From Plenodomus lindquistii (Eukaryota > Ascomycota > Dothideomycetes > Pleosporales > Leptosphaeriaceae), in the NCBI GenBank assembly GCA_025504975.1, contig JANUWI010000010.1, positions 868,001 through 932,000 on the forward strand: DNA of 64,000 bases, written 5' to 3'. The notes beneath the pieces are model-generated. The model did not search any database and was not told the DNA's origin. It saw only the letters and a program-made list of their open reading frames with translations. Shown piece by piece: positions 55,126 to 64,000 of this stretch (its first letter is position 1; each line of letters starts with the position of its first letter). The position numbers were made by a program, and so were the translations under genes.

Positions 55126-56632
55126 ATGCCTCTCCTTCCGATGCCTGGCTCTCCTGCTTCTTCTTGGGCAGTCTATCGAGCTCGGCTCAGGGCTGTGTTT
55201 GACGGTGCAGACTATCGCGTCTGCGGGGCCTTTTGGTTGTTTGGTAACTGCAGCTCAATCATCCAGACTACTCCGTGGAAGCAGGCGCCACCGTAGTCAC
55301 GTATTGCTTGGACTGGACTAACCATCTCACAGGCCTGATCAACAACGTTCTCTACGTGATCATCCTCTCTGCTGCCCTCGACCTCGTCGGTCCCAACGTC
55401 CCCAAAGGCGTCGTCCTGCTCGCAGACGTCATACCCTCTTTCGTCACCAAGTTATGCGCGCCGTACTTTATACACAAAATACCATACAATGTTCGCATCC
55501 TCGTGTTCGTGACGCTGTCGGCCTGTGGCATGCTCACCATCGCTCTCACGCCCCCTCTGCAAGACTCGACCACGATAGCGATCAAGATGTGTGGAGTGAT
55601 GCTAGCATCCTTGAGCAGTGGCGGAGGTGAGCTCAGCTTCCTGGGCCTCACACACTACTATGGGCACTTTGCACTCGCGTCTTGGGGCTCTGGTACTGGA
55701 GGAGCCGGCTTGATTGGAGCTGGAGCTTATGCCATTGCGACAAATACCCTTCACATCACTCCTCGGACAAGCCTGCTGTACTTCTCCTTCCTACCACTGA
55801 TAATGGTGATGAGTTTCTTTGTGATTCTACCGCTTGGTCCCCTTCGTGCTGGCACGGCCAAGAACGGTGGGTACGAGGCTATAGATGACGAAGTACGAGA
55901 CGAAGACGAAGACAACGACGATATCGCGAACGCTGAGGCTGAGCAAGACGGGCTCTTGTCGGCCTCTTGCCAGTCCTCCTCTGGACGTAGCTTCGCAGCA
56001 ACCAGCAAAAGTAGCAGTGGCGCCTTGGGAAGCTTCAGACATAATCTTCACCGCGCGAGAGGCCTCTTCTTCCCCTAGTACGTACTCTTCATCACAACTG
56101 GCCCCCAACTCTAACATCTTCTAGCATGCTCCCTCTCCTTCTCGTTTACATCGCCGAATATACCATCAACCAAGGTGTTGCCCCCACGCTCCTCTTTCCC
56201 CTCGCCTCCTCGCCCTTCACCGAATACCGTTCTTTTTACAGCACCTACGGCGCTATCTACCAAGTCGGCGTCTTCATCTCCCGCTCTTCCACGCCCTTCA
56301 TTCGCATCCACAACCTCTATCTCCCATCCTTCCTTCAAGTCGCAAATCTCGCTCTACTCACATTGCACGCCATGTTCGACTTCATACCTAGCTACTACAT
56401 TATTTGCATCATCATCTTCTGGGAAGGTTTGCTGGGTGGACTGGTGTATGTGAGTACGTTTGCGGAGATTACGGATAATGTGCCCAAGGAGGACAGAGAG
56501 TTTAGTCTGGGCGCTACGAGCGTGAGCGATTCAGGGGGCATTTGTATAGCGGGGTTTTTGAGCATGGGGGTTGAGGTGGGGTTGTGCAGATGGCAGGTTG
56601 ATCATGGGAGAAATTATTGTAAGTTGACGTAG
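55126..56632 (+). CDS. BTN1: BTN1/CLN3 (battenin) lysosome/vacuole membrane protein
   Basis: Multi-pass vacuolar or Golgi membrane protein of the CLN3 family, which affects vacuolar pH and amino-acid transport; human CLN3 loss causes Batten disease. Exons 55126-55243, 55333-56077 and 56125-56632 give 456 residues. The first junction rebuilds FWLFGLINNVLYVIILSAALDLVG, the family signature, followed by PKGVVLLADVIPSFVTKLCAPYFIHKIPYN. Further marks are GGGELSFLGLTHYYG, SWGSGTGGAGLIGAGAYA, and later LVYIAEYTINQGVAPTLLF and YVSTFAEITDNVPKEDREF. A cytosolic acidic loop (about 245-280) separates the halves. About ten membrane segments are visible. The second intron divides TAC (Tyr) at GLFFPYMLPLL. 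Confidence 0.94.
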
Positions 56633-56994
56633 GTACTTGGAATGATGGGGATAAGTTATACTGGATTGCCTCTTCGCATGATTGTCTAATAGGAAGAGCT
56701 TGTAGTGACATACACACTGTCTCTTTTGTATGGTGTAAACTGGTAATTCATACACTTGAAAGAAAAGTCTTACATCTGAACGTCACAATATCCCTCTTCG
56801 TTAGTGCCTCCGTCATGAACCTGCTGTTACAGGACTTTTATACGTTTCGCAGGTTTTTTGCTCGAGCACATATACCGCGAACTCTCAAGGGTATGGGTGT
56901 GTGGACACATGCAATGAATTGTTCTTCTCAAGACTCATCTAGTATACACGCCTCCACCTCCTACATCGCCGCAAAATGCTCGTTGAGTGTATAT
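56633..56994. other. Convergent intergenic region
   Basis: 362 bp between the 3' ends of BTN1 and the OSCP gene. Nothing recognised. Confidence 0.45.
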
Positions 56995-57808
56995 TTACAA
57001 GGCATCATTGAGCAGCTTGTTCATCTTCGCCATCTTCGAGGAGACGGAAAGATCAATGGTGCGGTCAGCAATCTCAACGATGACTCCGCCACGGATCTCA
57101 GGGTTGACCTTGGGCACAACCTTGACGCTCTGGCCCTTGAGTACGTAACTCGACTTGGTGATGGCGCTCTCCAGACGGCTGAGTGTCCTGTTGTCAAGCG
57201 GCGCAGCGCTAGTAACCACAAGCTCGACCTCTCCACGGTGGGCGCCCATGAGCTCACCGAACTTCTCCACGACACCAGGTAGCGCGCCCAGTCTGTTGTT
57301 CTCGGCGAGTGTGTTGAGGAGGTTCTTGACGATGCCCTCCTTGTCCTGGTTGCCAACGTGCTTCTGGAGTTCCTGGATGATCTGCTGCTTGTCGGAGACG
57401 GAGAGAGCGGGGGCGTTCAGAATCTCGGCGAGCTTGGCATCCTTCTTGAATACGCTGGAGAGCTGCTCGAGAGATTTCGCAGTGGGGTCGAGGGCGTTGG
57501 TCTTGGTGGCCGCAGTGTACTACCAAATGAGTGTTAGCTTAGCTGCCCGCCCAAATCCCGCCCATGTTCTCCAATTCTTTTCATCCGCCATTCCATCGCT
57601 ACAGCACCAATTGGAGTTTCGGGATGCGTACCAGAGCACTCGCGTAGGTTCCATCGACACCGAAAAGAGCGATTGGCGGCTTGTTGGAGGCGCCGGTGGC
57701 CGGGGCAGCGGCGGCAGCGTAGCCTCGAGTCGCAGCGAAGCGGGCAGCAATTGGGGCGCGGGGGACACCTGCCCGGAGGGCAGTACTGAAGGCGCGGGCG
57801 GCAGACAT
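56995..57808 (-). CDS. ATP5: ATP synthase subunit 5 (OSCP), mitochondrial
   Basis: Peripheral-stalk subunit that joins the F1 head of mitochondrial ATP synthase to the stalk. Exons 57808-57632 and 57519-56995 give 233 residues. The N-terminal 35 residues are Ala/Arg-rich (MSAARAFSTALRAGVPRAPI), a clear presequence. The body begins PPIALFGVDGTYASALYTAATK across the intron. Further OSCP marks are LAENNRLGALPGVVEKF, VTSAAPLDNRTLSRLESAI, and the C-terminal VNPEIRGGVIVEIADRTID, near the invariant Gly-Gly. Nothing is unusual. Confidence 0.96.
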
Positions 57809-58727
57809 CCTGGGAAGAGGGGAGATGGATTGCGAGATGGGGGAGCTTTCGGAGCGCGGGTGCTGTCAGTTGAGGATGTTGCGATCGAGGTTTCTCCCCG
57901 GCTCGGCACGGAATTGCGCTAGGCTGCAAGGGGACGCGAGCTCTTTCCTTACCACCTCTGGAGTCGACTGAACACATTTTACCACGCTTTGCTCGTTATT
58001 CAGAAGTATCTCGAAACAATACGAGTCATTAAACTATGGATTCTTTGGCTGCCGGAAGCGATAATCAGCTGCCAGCGGGGGTAGCTAGTCATTACAACCT
58101 GAAGATTCCACGAGTATACCACACAACGGAGTAATTTGATACGCCAAATGGGTACGATTCAATCGAGCTTCAAGAAACACCTCACTTCTATTATGAAACC
58201 ACTAACTCTAATAATGCCGCTATAAAATATCAATATAACATACCCAGAGGCTGACAACAGTACTTCTAGCTTGTGTATGAAGCTCTTAGTAGACAACTAT
58301 AGTACATACCGCGACACACCCTTGCTAGAATCATCACATATGTTCAGTCGCTGAGATTATACGGTCAGTAATACATGCTGTAGGGGCACATTAGGATGTG
58401 CGGGCTCGTACGTCTTTATGGAATATGATTCACACGAACCATGCATGACATGCTCCAATACTGAGGTGGCGCAGGCTACAGATCTTCAACAGACACCTAA
58501 CAGCTCCCACCTCTCTCTCATCTGTACGAACCCTCGCACGTGTCCAATCATGCGTCACCTTCGTCTTCTGCCTCATTTGGTGTCTATCACTACTCAAGCT
58601 TCACCTTCACATACCCCATGTAAACAAACCCCCAGCCGTCTCTTTTTTCTTGTGCAAAGCTCACTTTCGCAACCTTCAAATCGACAGCTTTTTGATCAAC
58701 CGCGAACAAAACCAAAGCAACAGCAAC
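57809..58727. promoter_or_regulatory. Divergent region, OSCP / 2EXR gene
   Basis: 919 bp. About 58010-58340 is AT-rich; the last 200 bp are C/A-rich, like a fungal leader. A 108-codon frame (58418-58744) that would overlap the 2EXR start has no family match. Confidence 0.45.
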
Positions 58728-59930
58728 ATGAATGTGACGACTAAGCGCCCGAGGACACCATCACCAACCCGATATCCACTGACACCTCCGTCTACGGGTG
58801 GGTCTGGGAAGAGAGTTCGATTTAACGATGCCGAGTCTATAATCGGGAACTCCACCTCCAGGCGTGGTAATAAGACGAGGGAGGGTGAATCTCCAGACGC
58901 ATTCTTCAAGGAGGTCGAGGAAGGTTCCGACGTTGAGCTCAGCGACATCAACGAGGGCGACAGCACTTCATCCAGCGACGACACTGCGACTACTTCAGCG
59001 TCATCAGATTCTACAGCTACATCGATCGCTTCCGAGAGAAGCCTGCTGGATAAGCAGGATCATTTCGCTGCCCTTGCCCTCGCCCTCGACGCTCCTACCA
59101 CTGCCACCAAGCCGTTCCAGTTCATGAGGCTTCCACTCACCATCCGCAACCGAGTCTACGAGCATCTTCTCGTTGTTCCTGCGATCATTTGCGTTCGTCA
59201 AAACCACACTGCCTACCATGACGCGAAGAGAGCCTTCCTCTACGCCGAGCGCCGCGAACTTCTCCCGGGCATTGCCTATGCTCTTGCTCAGATCAGTGTC
59301 GATGGGTTCAAGGTGCAATTTTCTCGCTTCAGTACTTCCAACATCAGCATTCTTCGCGCAAGCAGCCAAGTCCATGCTGAGGCAAAAGTCATCCTCTACA
59401 GCAAGAATGACTTCGAGATCATCAAGCCGACCACGGAGTTGGCCCCACCGCCCGATTACAGCGTGCGCCTGTTTCCCTCTGGCTGTCAGCGTCACGTCAC
59501 AAAGCTGAACATTCGCATTCACTCCTTCTATGATCTCCACTGGCTGCTCACTGGAGGCTACAATGTCATCAAAAACTACTACCGCGGACTCACCACTCTC
59601 ACTCTGATCTTGGAGAAACAGTCAACCACAAAGGGCTTTGGCAAAAAGTGGGCACGCAAGGAGGGAGAGAAGTGGGCAACTTACGTCAAGCGCTTACAGG
59701 ACGACTTGGCCCATGATCTGTTTGGGAACCAAAAGTCGAAGATGACCAAGGTCATTCCCACTTGGATCAATTTGCGTGTGCTCTTCAGCGGCGAAGCATA
59801 CAGTGAGGCCACTCATGCTATCGTTGGAGGCCTCACTGAGGAGCGGTTGGCAGAGCATCTTCGACGCAACGATGTCAAGCATGCTCTTGTCGAGGCTTGG
59901 GAGCTGTTCAAGAAGGGTGGCAGCAAATAG
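58728..59930 (+). CDS. 2EXR domain protein, second copy
   Basis: Single-exon gene of 400 residues from the ATG at 58728. The N-terminal 125 residues are disordered, with a basic start, a Ser/Asp-rich acidic block (60-105) and likely kinase sites. The 2EXR signature begins near 130 (FQFMRLPLTIRNRVYEHLLVV). It is followed by ISILRASSQVHAEAKVILYSKNDFEI, the usual second half of the fold, and a C-terminal helical region. The family is expanded in Pezizomycotina and its function is largely unknown; F-box-like adaptor roles are inferred. It is not a tandem copy of the 1-2 kb gene. Confidence 0.8.
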   Translation: MNVTTKRPRTPSPTRYPLTPPSTGGSGKRVRFNDAESIIGNSTSRRGNKTREGESPDAFFKEVEEGSDVELSDINEGDSTSSSDDTATTSASSDSTATSIASERSLLDKQDHFAALALALDAPTTATKPFQFMRLPLTIRNRVYEHLLVVPAIICVRQNHTAYHDAKRAFLYAERRELLPGIAYALAQISVDGFKVQFSRFSTSNISILRASSQVHAEAKVILYSKNDFEIIKPTTELAPPPDYSVRLFPSGCQRHVTKLNIRIHSFYDLHWLLTGGYNVIKNYYRGLTTLTLILEKQSTTKGFGKKWARKEGEKWATYVKRLQDDLAHDLFGNQKSKMTKVIPTWINLRVLFSGEAYSEATHAIVGGLTEERLAEHLRRNDVKHALVEAWELFKKGGSK

Positions 59931-60216
59931 GATCAGGTTACGATTGTATTGGGTCTTTGAAGTCTTGTCTCATAGGAAGGGCCTGGTATCTATTGAATTC
60001 CCCTCGCCAGTAGCGCTGTGTATCGCAGTCAACACGGCACATGAAGAGTCTGTTGAGAGTCTTTGGATATTACAGTGTTATCCAGAAGCAAAGAGAATAT
60101 ACCACATCGATCCTTTGTGCCTTTGTAGTCTCCTTAATACTGTATGCTCGGACGCTATGCTCTCGAGGTGAGTTGTGAACTCTGCGACTACGAGCTCTTC
60201 TGCACCCTCTGGTGAT

Positions 60217-61080
60217 TTATAGCCTCTGTGAAAGCGGCAGCACAGCCTCCTTCTCCTTTCTGCCCTTCCCATCCACAATCGGAATCAAGTCCTCTATGTC
60301 GCCCTCATGTGCAATGTCCGCCCACCTCTCTCCACTGACACTCTGCCCCACATCCGCACCCAAATGTCTCCTCCCTTTCCACAAAGGCCTCTCTCCACCA
60401 CTCGCCCTCCCAACACCCATTTCCCTCCACTTCTTCGGCGGCTTGACCCCCATCTCCACCAGATTACTCCATATCCTCTCGCCACGTTTGTCCCACCTCC
60501 GCATCCTATCCTCGTACTCCTCATCATTCGGCCGCCATTTACCCTTTAGTATACGACGGATCGCCTCCGGGGAGACTTTGAAGTGCTCGGCGAGCACAGG
60601 CGTTGTGAACTTGGATGGCTGCGTAGCGTGTAGATGGCGAATCCCTTCCATGGTGTCTGGAGACAGCTTTTTGCGCGGATTCCAAGCTTCGCCATTCAAT
60701 TTGGCTTTGAGGGCGGCTTTTTGGGTGCGCCAGTCTGGCTTTGGGGGCTCGGTGGGTTGCGAGTCGATCTCTTCGGTGATGGCATCGATCTTGTCGGGAG
60801 GTGATGCTTTCGGCGGCCTTTCTGGAGTCCGACCATCTTTGGTAGGCGCAAAAGCACGTGCAGCACGAGGAGGTCGCGAGTCTGAAGCACGGGAGCGGGA
60901 GTCTTTGGTACGAGGTGAGGAGGGCGGTGATCTTATGTTTTGGCGGGCATCATCAGAGAAGCATCGCGGAGATTTGTAGGTTCGGAAAGCATGCTGCCGT
61001 AGTGCAAATACTGGCTTTACGTCTGTCAAGGACCGAATAAATAGACTGAGCGTTTGTCGCGCACAACTGTTGCAGTTCAT
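60217..61080 (-). CDS. RRG9: RRG9, mitochondrial genome maintenance / respiratory growth protein
   Basis: Mitochondrial protein of the neugrin/RRG9 family; in yeast it is needed to keep the mitochondrial genome. Single exon, 287 residues from the ATG at 61080; the longer frame upstream has no ATG. The N-terminus is basic and Ser/Cys-containing, fitting import. A disordered linker rich in Pro, Ser and Arg follows (50-115). The family core is DWRTQKAALKAKL, WNPRKKLSPDTMEGIRHLH and KFTTPVLAEHFKVSPEAIRR, then ILKGKWRPNDEE (about 120-190). A charged C-terminus ends PLSQRL. Divergent from the MpaB-like gene. Confidence 0.92.
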   Translation of the reverse strand: MNCNSCARQTLSLFIRSLTDVKPVFALRQHAFRTYKSPRCFSDDARQNIRSPPSSPRTKDSRSRASDSRPPRAARAFAPTKDGRTPERPPKASPPDKIDAITEEIDSQPTEPPKPDWRTQKAALKAKLNGEAWNPRKKLSPDTMEGIRHLHATQPSKFTTPVLAEHFKVSPEAIRRILKGKWRPNDEEYEDRMRRWDKRGERIWSNLVEMGVKPPKKWREMGVGRASGGERPLWKGRRHLGADVGQSVSGERWADIAHEGDIEDLIPIVDGKGRKEKEAVLPLSQRL

Positions 61081-61492
61081 CTTGAATTCGTGTGCCGCCA
61101 AAGTTCTCGTCTCGACTTTCTTGCGGTCCCAGCAAGGAAAGTCTGTGCATCCAACGCCAAAGCGCCACAAGTGGGAGCCACATTTAGTGTGATCGGTGAC
61201 ATCAACGACTGGTCAAACAGTCGTTCCAACAACACTGGCATTTCTCTCCCATGCACTATAGCGCTTGGATCTAGCTCCCGATCTTCGTCCGTTATAATGG
61301 CATTCTCCAATCGTTCCGAGGCGGCGACATGGGGTGGGATCCGTTCCAACACTTGGCGTCTCGTTATCAGATGTTCGGGCTGCTCTTTCAATCAGTGACT
61401 GCATTCTAACTTTCTTGCGCATTCGTCTCCCGTTTGGAATTTAGTAGCTACTCTGCATCTGGTCTTTTCCGTCTGAGTTCGTTTTTCTGGCT
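61081..61492. promoter_or_regulatory. Bidirectional promoter, RRG9 / MpaB-like gene
   Basis: 412 bp between divergent starts. Nothing else recognised. Confidence 0.5.
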
Positions 61493-62992
61493 ATGGCCTT
61501 ACCCAACCCGTTCCGCAGGCGCACAGAGAATACCAGAAAGTAAGTCTGTATCCGGAAGACAATTTACGGTTCATACAACTAACCTTCGACGAGTTGTTGG
61601 GGCTACCAGTTTGAGTGGACGGCAGACCATCTTACACCCGAGCAATCCGAGCCGCTGAAACACTCTTATGATGTACTTGGAGAAGAATGCCTAGATCGGC
61701 TCAATGCCATTTCGCCACCACATCGTGGGGCACTGCCACGAAACAACAACGACAGAATACCACCAGCATCACTTCCAGGAACTGATGAGGAGAAGAAGGA
61801 ACCGTTACCGGTCCCTAAACGCGATCTCTACGCTCTGCTTGAGGAACACCATGCGACTGACGAGAAGCTCGATGAACTATGGCAACAGATCCAGACCGTC
61901 CCGGAGTGGGTAAATTGGGAACAGATAGAAAGAGGTCAGGATGTCTTTTATCGATATGGAGGACCAGCTTTTGTTGGGCTTACCTACCAATCATTGCTTG
62001 GTGGCATGGGCGCTGCACGAGTGGTCGAAACCCTAGCCCGAACTGGTGGATTCAGCACCAAGGTGGCCCGAGGACGACTTTTTGAGACCACTCAGCACAT
62101 ACTGCAGTGCACAAAATCTCTAGATGCTATCAAACCGGGTGGGGAGGGTCACGCTTCGTCTGTACGTGTTCGTTTACTACACGCCGCAGTCCGTCAGCGT
62201 ATCATGAAATTGGCCAGTTCTCGACCAGAGTATTTCAAAGTCGCAGAATGGGGAGTACCAATCAATGATCTGGATTCCATTGGCACAATCAGTACCTTCT
62301 CCGCGACGTTGATCTGGCTGAGCTTCCCACGTCAGGGGATTTTTCTCAGCCAACAAGAGACCGAGGACTACCTCGCATTATGGCGCTACATTGGCTACAT
62401 CATGGGCACACCGGACGACTGGTTTGCGTCGCCAGAGAAGGCCAAGGCTATCATGGAATCGCTGTTATACTACGAAGTCAAGCCTTCAGAAATGTCCAAG
62501 ACGATGGCCAACAACGTCATCTACGCGCTGAAAGAGGAACCACCAACTTTCGTATCAGCAGATATGCTGACAGCCAGTGCGCGTTGGCTCAATGGCAACG
62601 AGCTTTGCGACGAACTCGGCCTCAAGCGTGTGTCTGCATACTATTGGGCACTCATGGCGGGGCAATGCCTCTTCTTCGTGGCTTACTGCTATACTTACCG
62701 ACTCTTCCCAACATGGGACAAGCAGCGTATCGAACGTGCCAAGGATATCTTCTGGCATGTAATAGTAAAGGCCAAGTGGGGTCTTGCGGGCGCGGAGACA
62801 AATTTTGATTTCAAGTATGTGCCACAGTATGACACATTGACGAACCTGGGCGACATTGGTGAGAGAAAGTTGCCGACTTCTAGCATTGAGATGAGGAATC
62901 TGCGAGTGTTTGGTGCTGGTGTAGTGGCATTGGGTGTGGGTGTGTTCGTCTCAGTAAAGGTGGTTTCTGGTATATTGGGAAAGCTGTGGTAG
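61493..62992 (+). CDS. MpaB / rubber-oxygenase (DUF2236) family protein
   Basis: Member of the ER-bound oxygenase family named after MpaB of mycophenolic acid biosynthesis. Exons 61493-61539 and 61594-62992 give 481 residues. The junction yields NCWGYQFEWTADHL, a usual opening. The core shows YRYGGPAFVGLTYQSLLGGMG, ARVVETLARTGGFS, RLFETTQHI, HAAVRQRIM and WGVPINDLDSIGTISTFSATLIW, with His and Asp in the expected places for a haem or metal site. The C-terminus has one membrane segment (VVALGVGVFVSVKVV). The acceptor (TTCGACGAG, before 61594) was chosen because it keeps frame and follows an ACTAAC branch site. It stands alone, without biosynthetic neighbours, so a link to any particular metabolite is unsupported. 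Confidence 0.88.
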
Positions 62993-63265
62993 TTTGTAGA
63001 TCTTGATCTAAGGTAATGCTCAGCGGTGAGCTCGTTTCCTATAGCGAAACACTTTATTCTCTCACCTGAAGACATCGTATGGTCCAAGGCAAACTCTTGT
63101 ATATTGATTCACTGCCGCTATCACACCGACCCGACGAGTATCCACTATCATTCCACGCCCGTATGACCGGTTTCCATCACCTTGTGTATATAACCTACCA
63201 GTATCACCCTCCCATCCTTCCGATTGCTCACACAACCTTTACGCCTCACTCAATAACCCTCCACC

Positions 63266-64000
63266 ATGAGTATCCGTACTTGTCCCCACGACAAAGACCA
63301 AGATGGGGTTTGCGGCTGTCCAGAGTTCTGGAAACACGCCAAAGCCAAAGGCAGCGCTTCGAAATCGACGTCACGCCCGCCGACTACTACGCCCACCCGC
63401 ACAACCAAAGACACCAACAACATGCGTTCTCCCTCGCCCACTCCATCAGGTGGCCCAAAGGAGACATGCTTCTTCTGGTACCATGGCCAGTGTAGGCGCG
63501 GCGATCAATGCCAATTCCAGCACAAGACACACATCACTTGGCCTATTGTCCCACCGCCAGGCTATGTTCATTACAAGCCGTGTGTGTTGCCATTCTGTCC
63601 GTTGAACAGCAATCAGGTGTCACTCAACGAACAGAATGCGCAGAGGCGGAAAGACCTGGGGCTTGGCGGTCAAGTGGACGGGGCGTTCATGAGCAGGACA
63701 ACTACGGTAGAAGCGGACAGTGATCAAGAGAAGGATACATGGCAGCAAGATCTGGAAGCTACAGTGAGCACTGCTTCCATTTCGGATCTCTCCGATATCG
63801 CTGACGAGTTCCACGATGCCCGGGAGGCAGTAGCGGTGAATGCCACTATAGAGCAGGAAGGTGTCGACCAACGCATTTCAGCTTTGTCTTCTCCAACCCC
63901 AACTAGCGAAATCGAGTCCCTTGACATGTCGGGTATTGTCTCACCACCACCCGCGTCCGAAATTGGGACTGAGCGCATTGTATCACTCAGTCATTCCGGA
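63266..64000 (+). CDS. CCCH zinc-finger protein, 3' end outside the window
   Basis: An open frame from the ATG at 63266 (context CCACCATG) to the window edge, at least 245 codons with no stop. A finger reads C-FFWYHGQ-C-RRGDQ-C-QFQ-H, i.e. C-x7-C-x5-C-x3-H, the spacing of RNA-binding CCCH proteins. Two more Cys-rich patches flank it: an N-terminal CPHDKDQDGVCGC and a downstream CVLPFCPL. The rest is Ser/Thr/Pro- and acid-rich. Function is inferred only at the level of RNA or nucleic-acid binding. Because the end is missing, the full domain set is unknown. Confidence 0.75.
   Translation, partial: MSIRTCPHDKDQDGVCGCPEFWKHAKAKGSASKSTSRPPTTTPTRTTKDTNNMRSPSPTPSGGPKETCFFWYHGQCRRGDQCQFQHKTHITWPIVPPPGYVHYKPCVLPFCPLNSNQVSLNEQNAQRRKDLGLGGQVDGAFMSRTTTVEADSDQEKDTWQQDLEATVSTASISDLSDIADEFHDAREAVAVNATIEQEGVDQRISALSSPTPTSEIESLDMSGIVSPPPASEIGTERIVSLSHSG

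Noticed and set aside
61493..62992. A secondary-metabolite cluster around the MpaB-like oxygenase.
   Set aside because: Neighbours are RRG9 and a CCCH protein; no polyketide synthase, NRPS or terpene gene is in the window.

Overview
This is a stretch of nuclear chromosome from a filamentous ascomycete (Pezizomycotina). The gene set and style suit a Dothideomycete of the Pleosporales type, but I cannot fix the species. The evidence is genes interrupted by introns of about 45-85 bp with GT..AG ends and CTAAC/CTGAC-like branch sites, fungal-only families (Zn2Cys6 regulator, 2EXR proteins, RID-type DNA methyltransferases, RXT3, MIC19, RRG9, MpaB-like oxygenase), and long pyrimidine-rich leaders. 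I rebuilt 26 protein genes by joining exons by hand. In almost every case exon phases add up to a whole number of codons, which is the main check on the models. No complete tRNA, rRNA, transposon or CRISPR array was seen.

Layout. 1-2.0 kb: a 2EXR/F-box-like protein. 3.0-8.7 kb: two tandem, same-strand RID-type cytosine-5 methyltransferase genes with the same five-exon structure. The upstream copy (6.3-8.7 kb) has one in-frame TGA just before motif VIII. 9.2-15.5 kb: housekeeping genes (MIC19, a NAA50-like acetyltransferase with a PIP-like N-terminus, sedoheptulose bisphosphatase SHB17, a zinc-finger protein with an apparently dead exonuclease domain). 15.5-21 kb: a 5.4 kb spacer, then a PHO85-type cyclin. 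24.2-36.5 kb: an imino-acid metabolism cluster with a P5C-reductase-like enzyme, a Zn2Cys6 activator, a peroxisomal (SKL-ending) FAD amine oxidase, an unknown membrane protein with a disrupted 5' part, proline dehydrogenase and P5C dehydrogenase. 36.9-47 kb: RGP1, a GPI-type repetitive surface protein, a membrane-anchored pepsin-fold protein lacking its catalytic motifs, and a small charged protein. 48-64 kb: PFK2/FBPase2, RXT3, BTN1/CLN3, ATP synthase OSCP, a second 2EXR protein, RRG9, an MpaB-like oxygenase and a CCCH zinc-finger gene cut by the window end.

How they work together. PRODH and P5CDH convert L-proline to glutamate in mitochondria. The reductase, regulator and peroxisomal oxidase beside them suggest a wider route that feeds other cyclic amines or imino acids into that pathway. 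Two of the cluster's divergent promoters each carry a CGG-N3-CCG site of the kind Zn2Cys6 proteins bind. The two methyltransferases belong to the family linked to repeat-induced point mutation (RIP); finding two, one with a possible C-to-T nonsense change, is the other striking feature.
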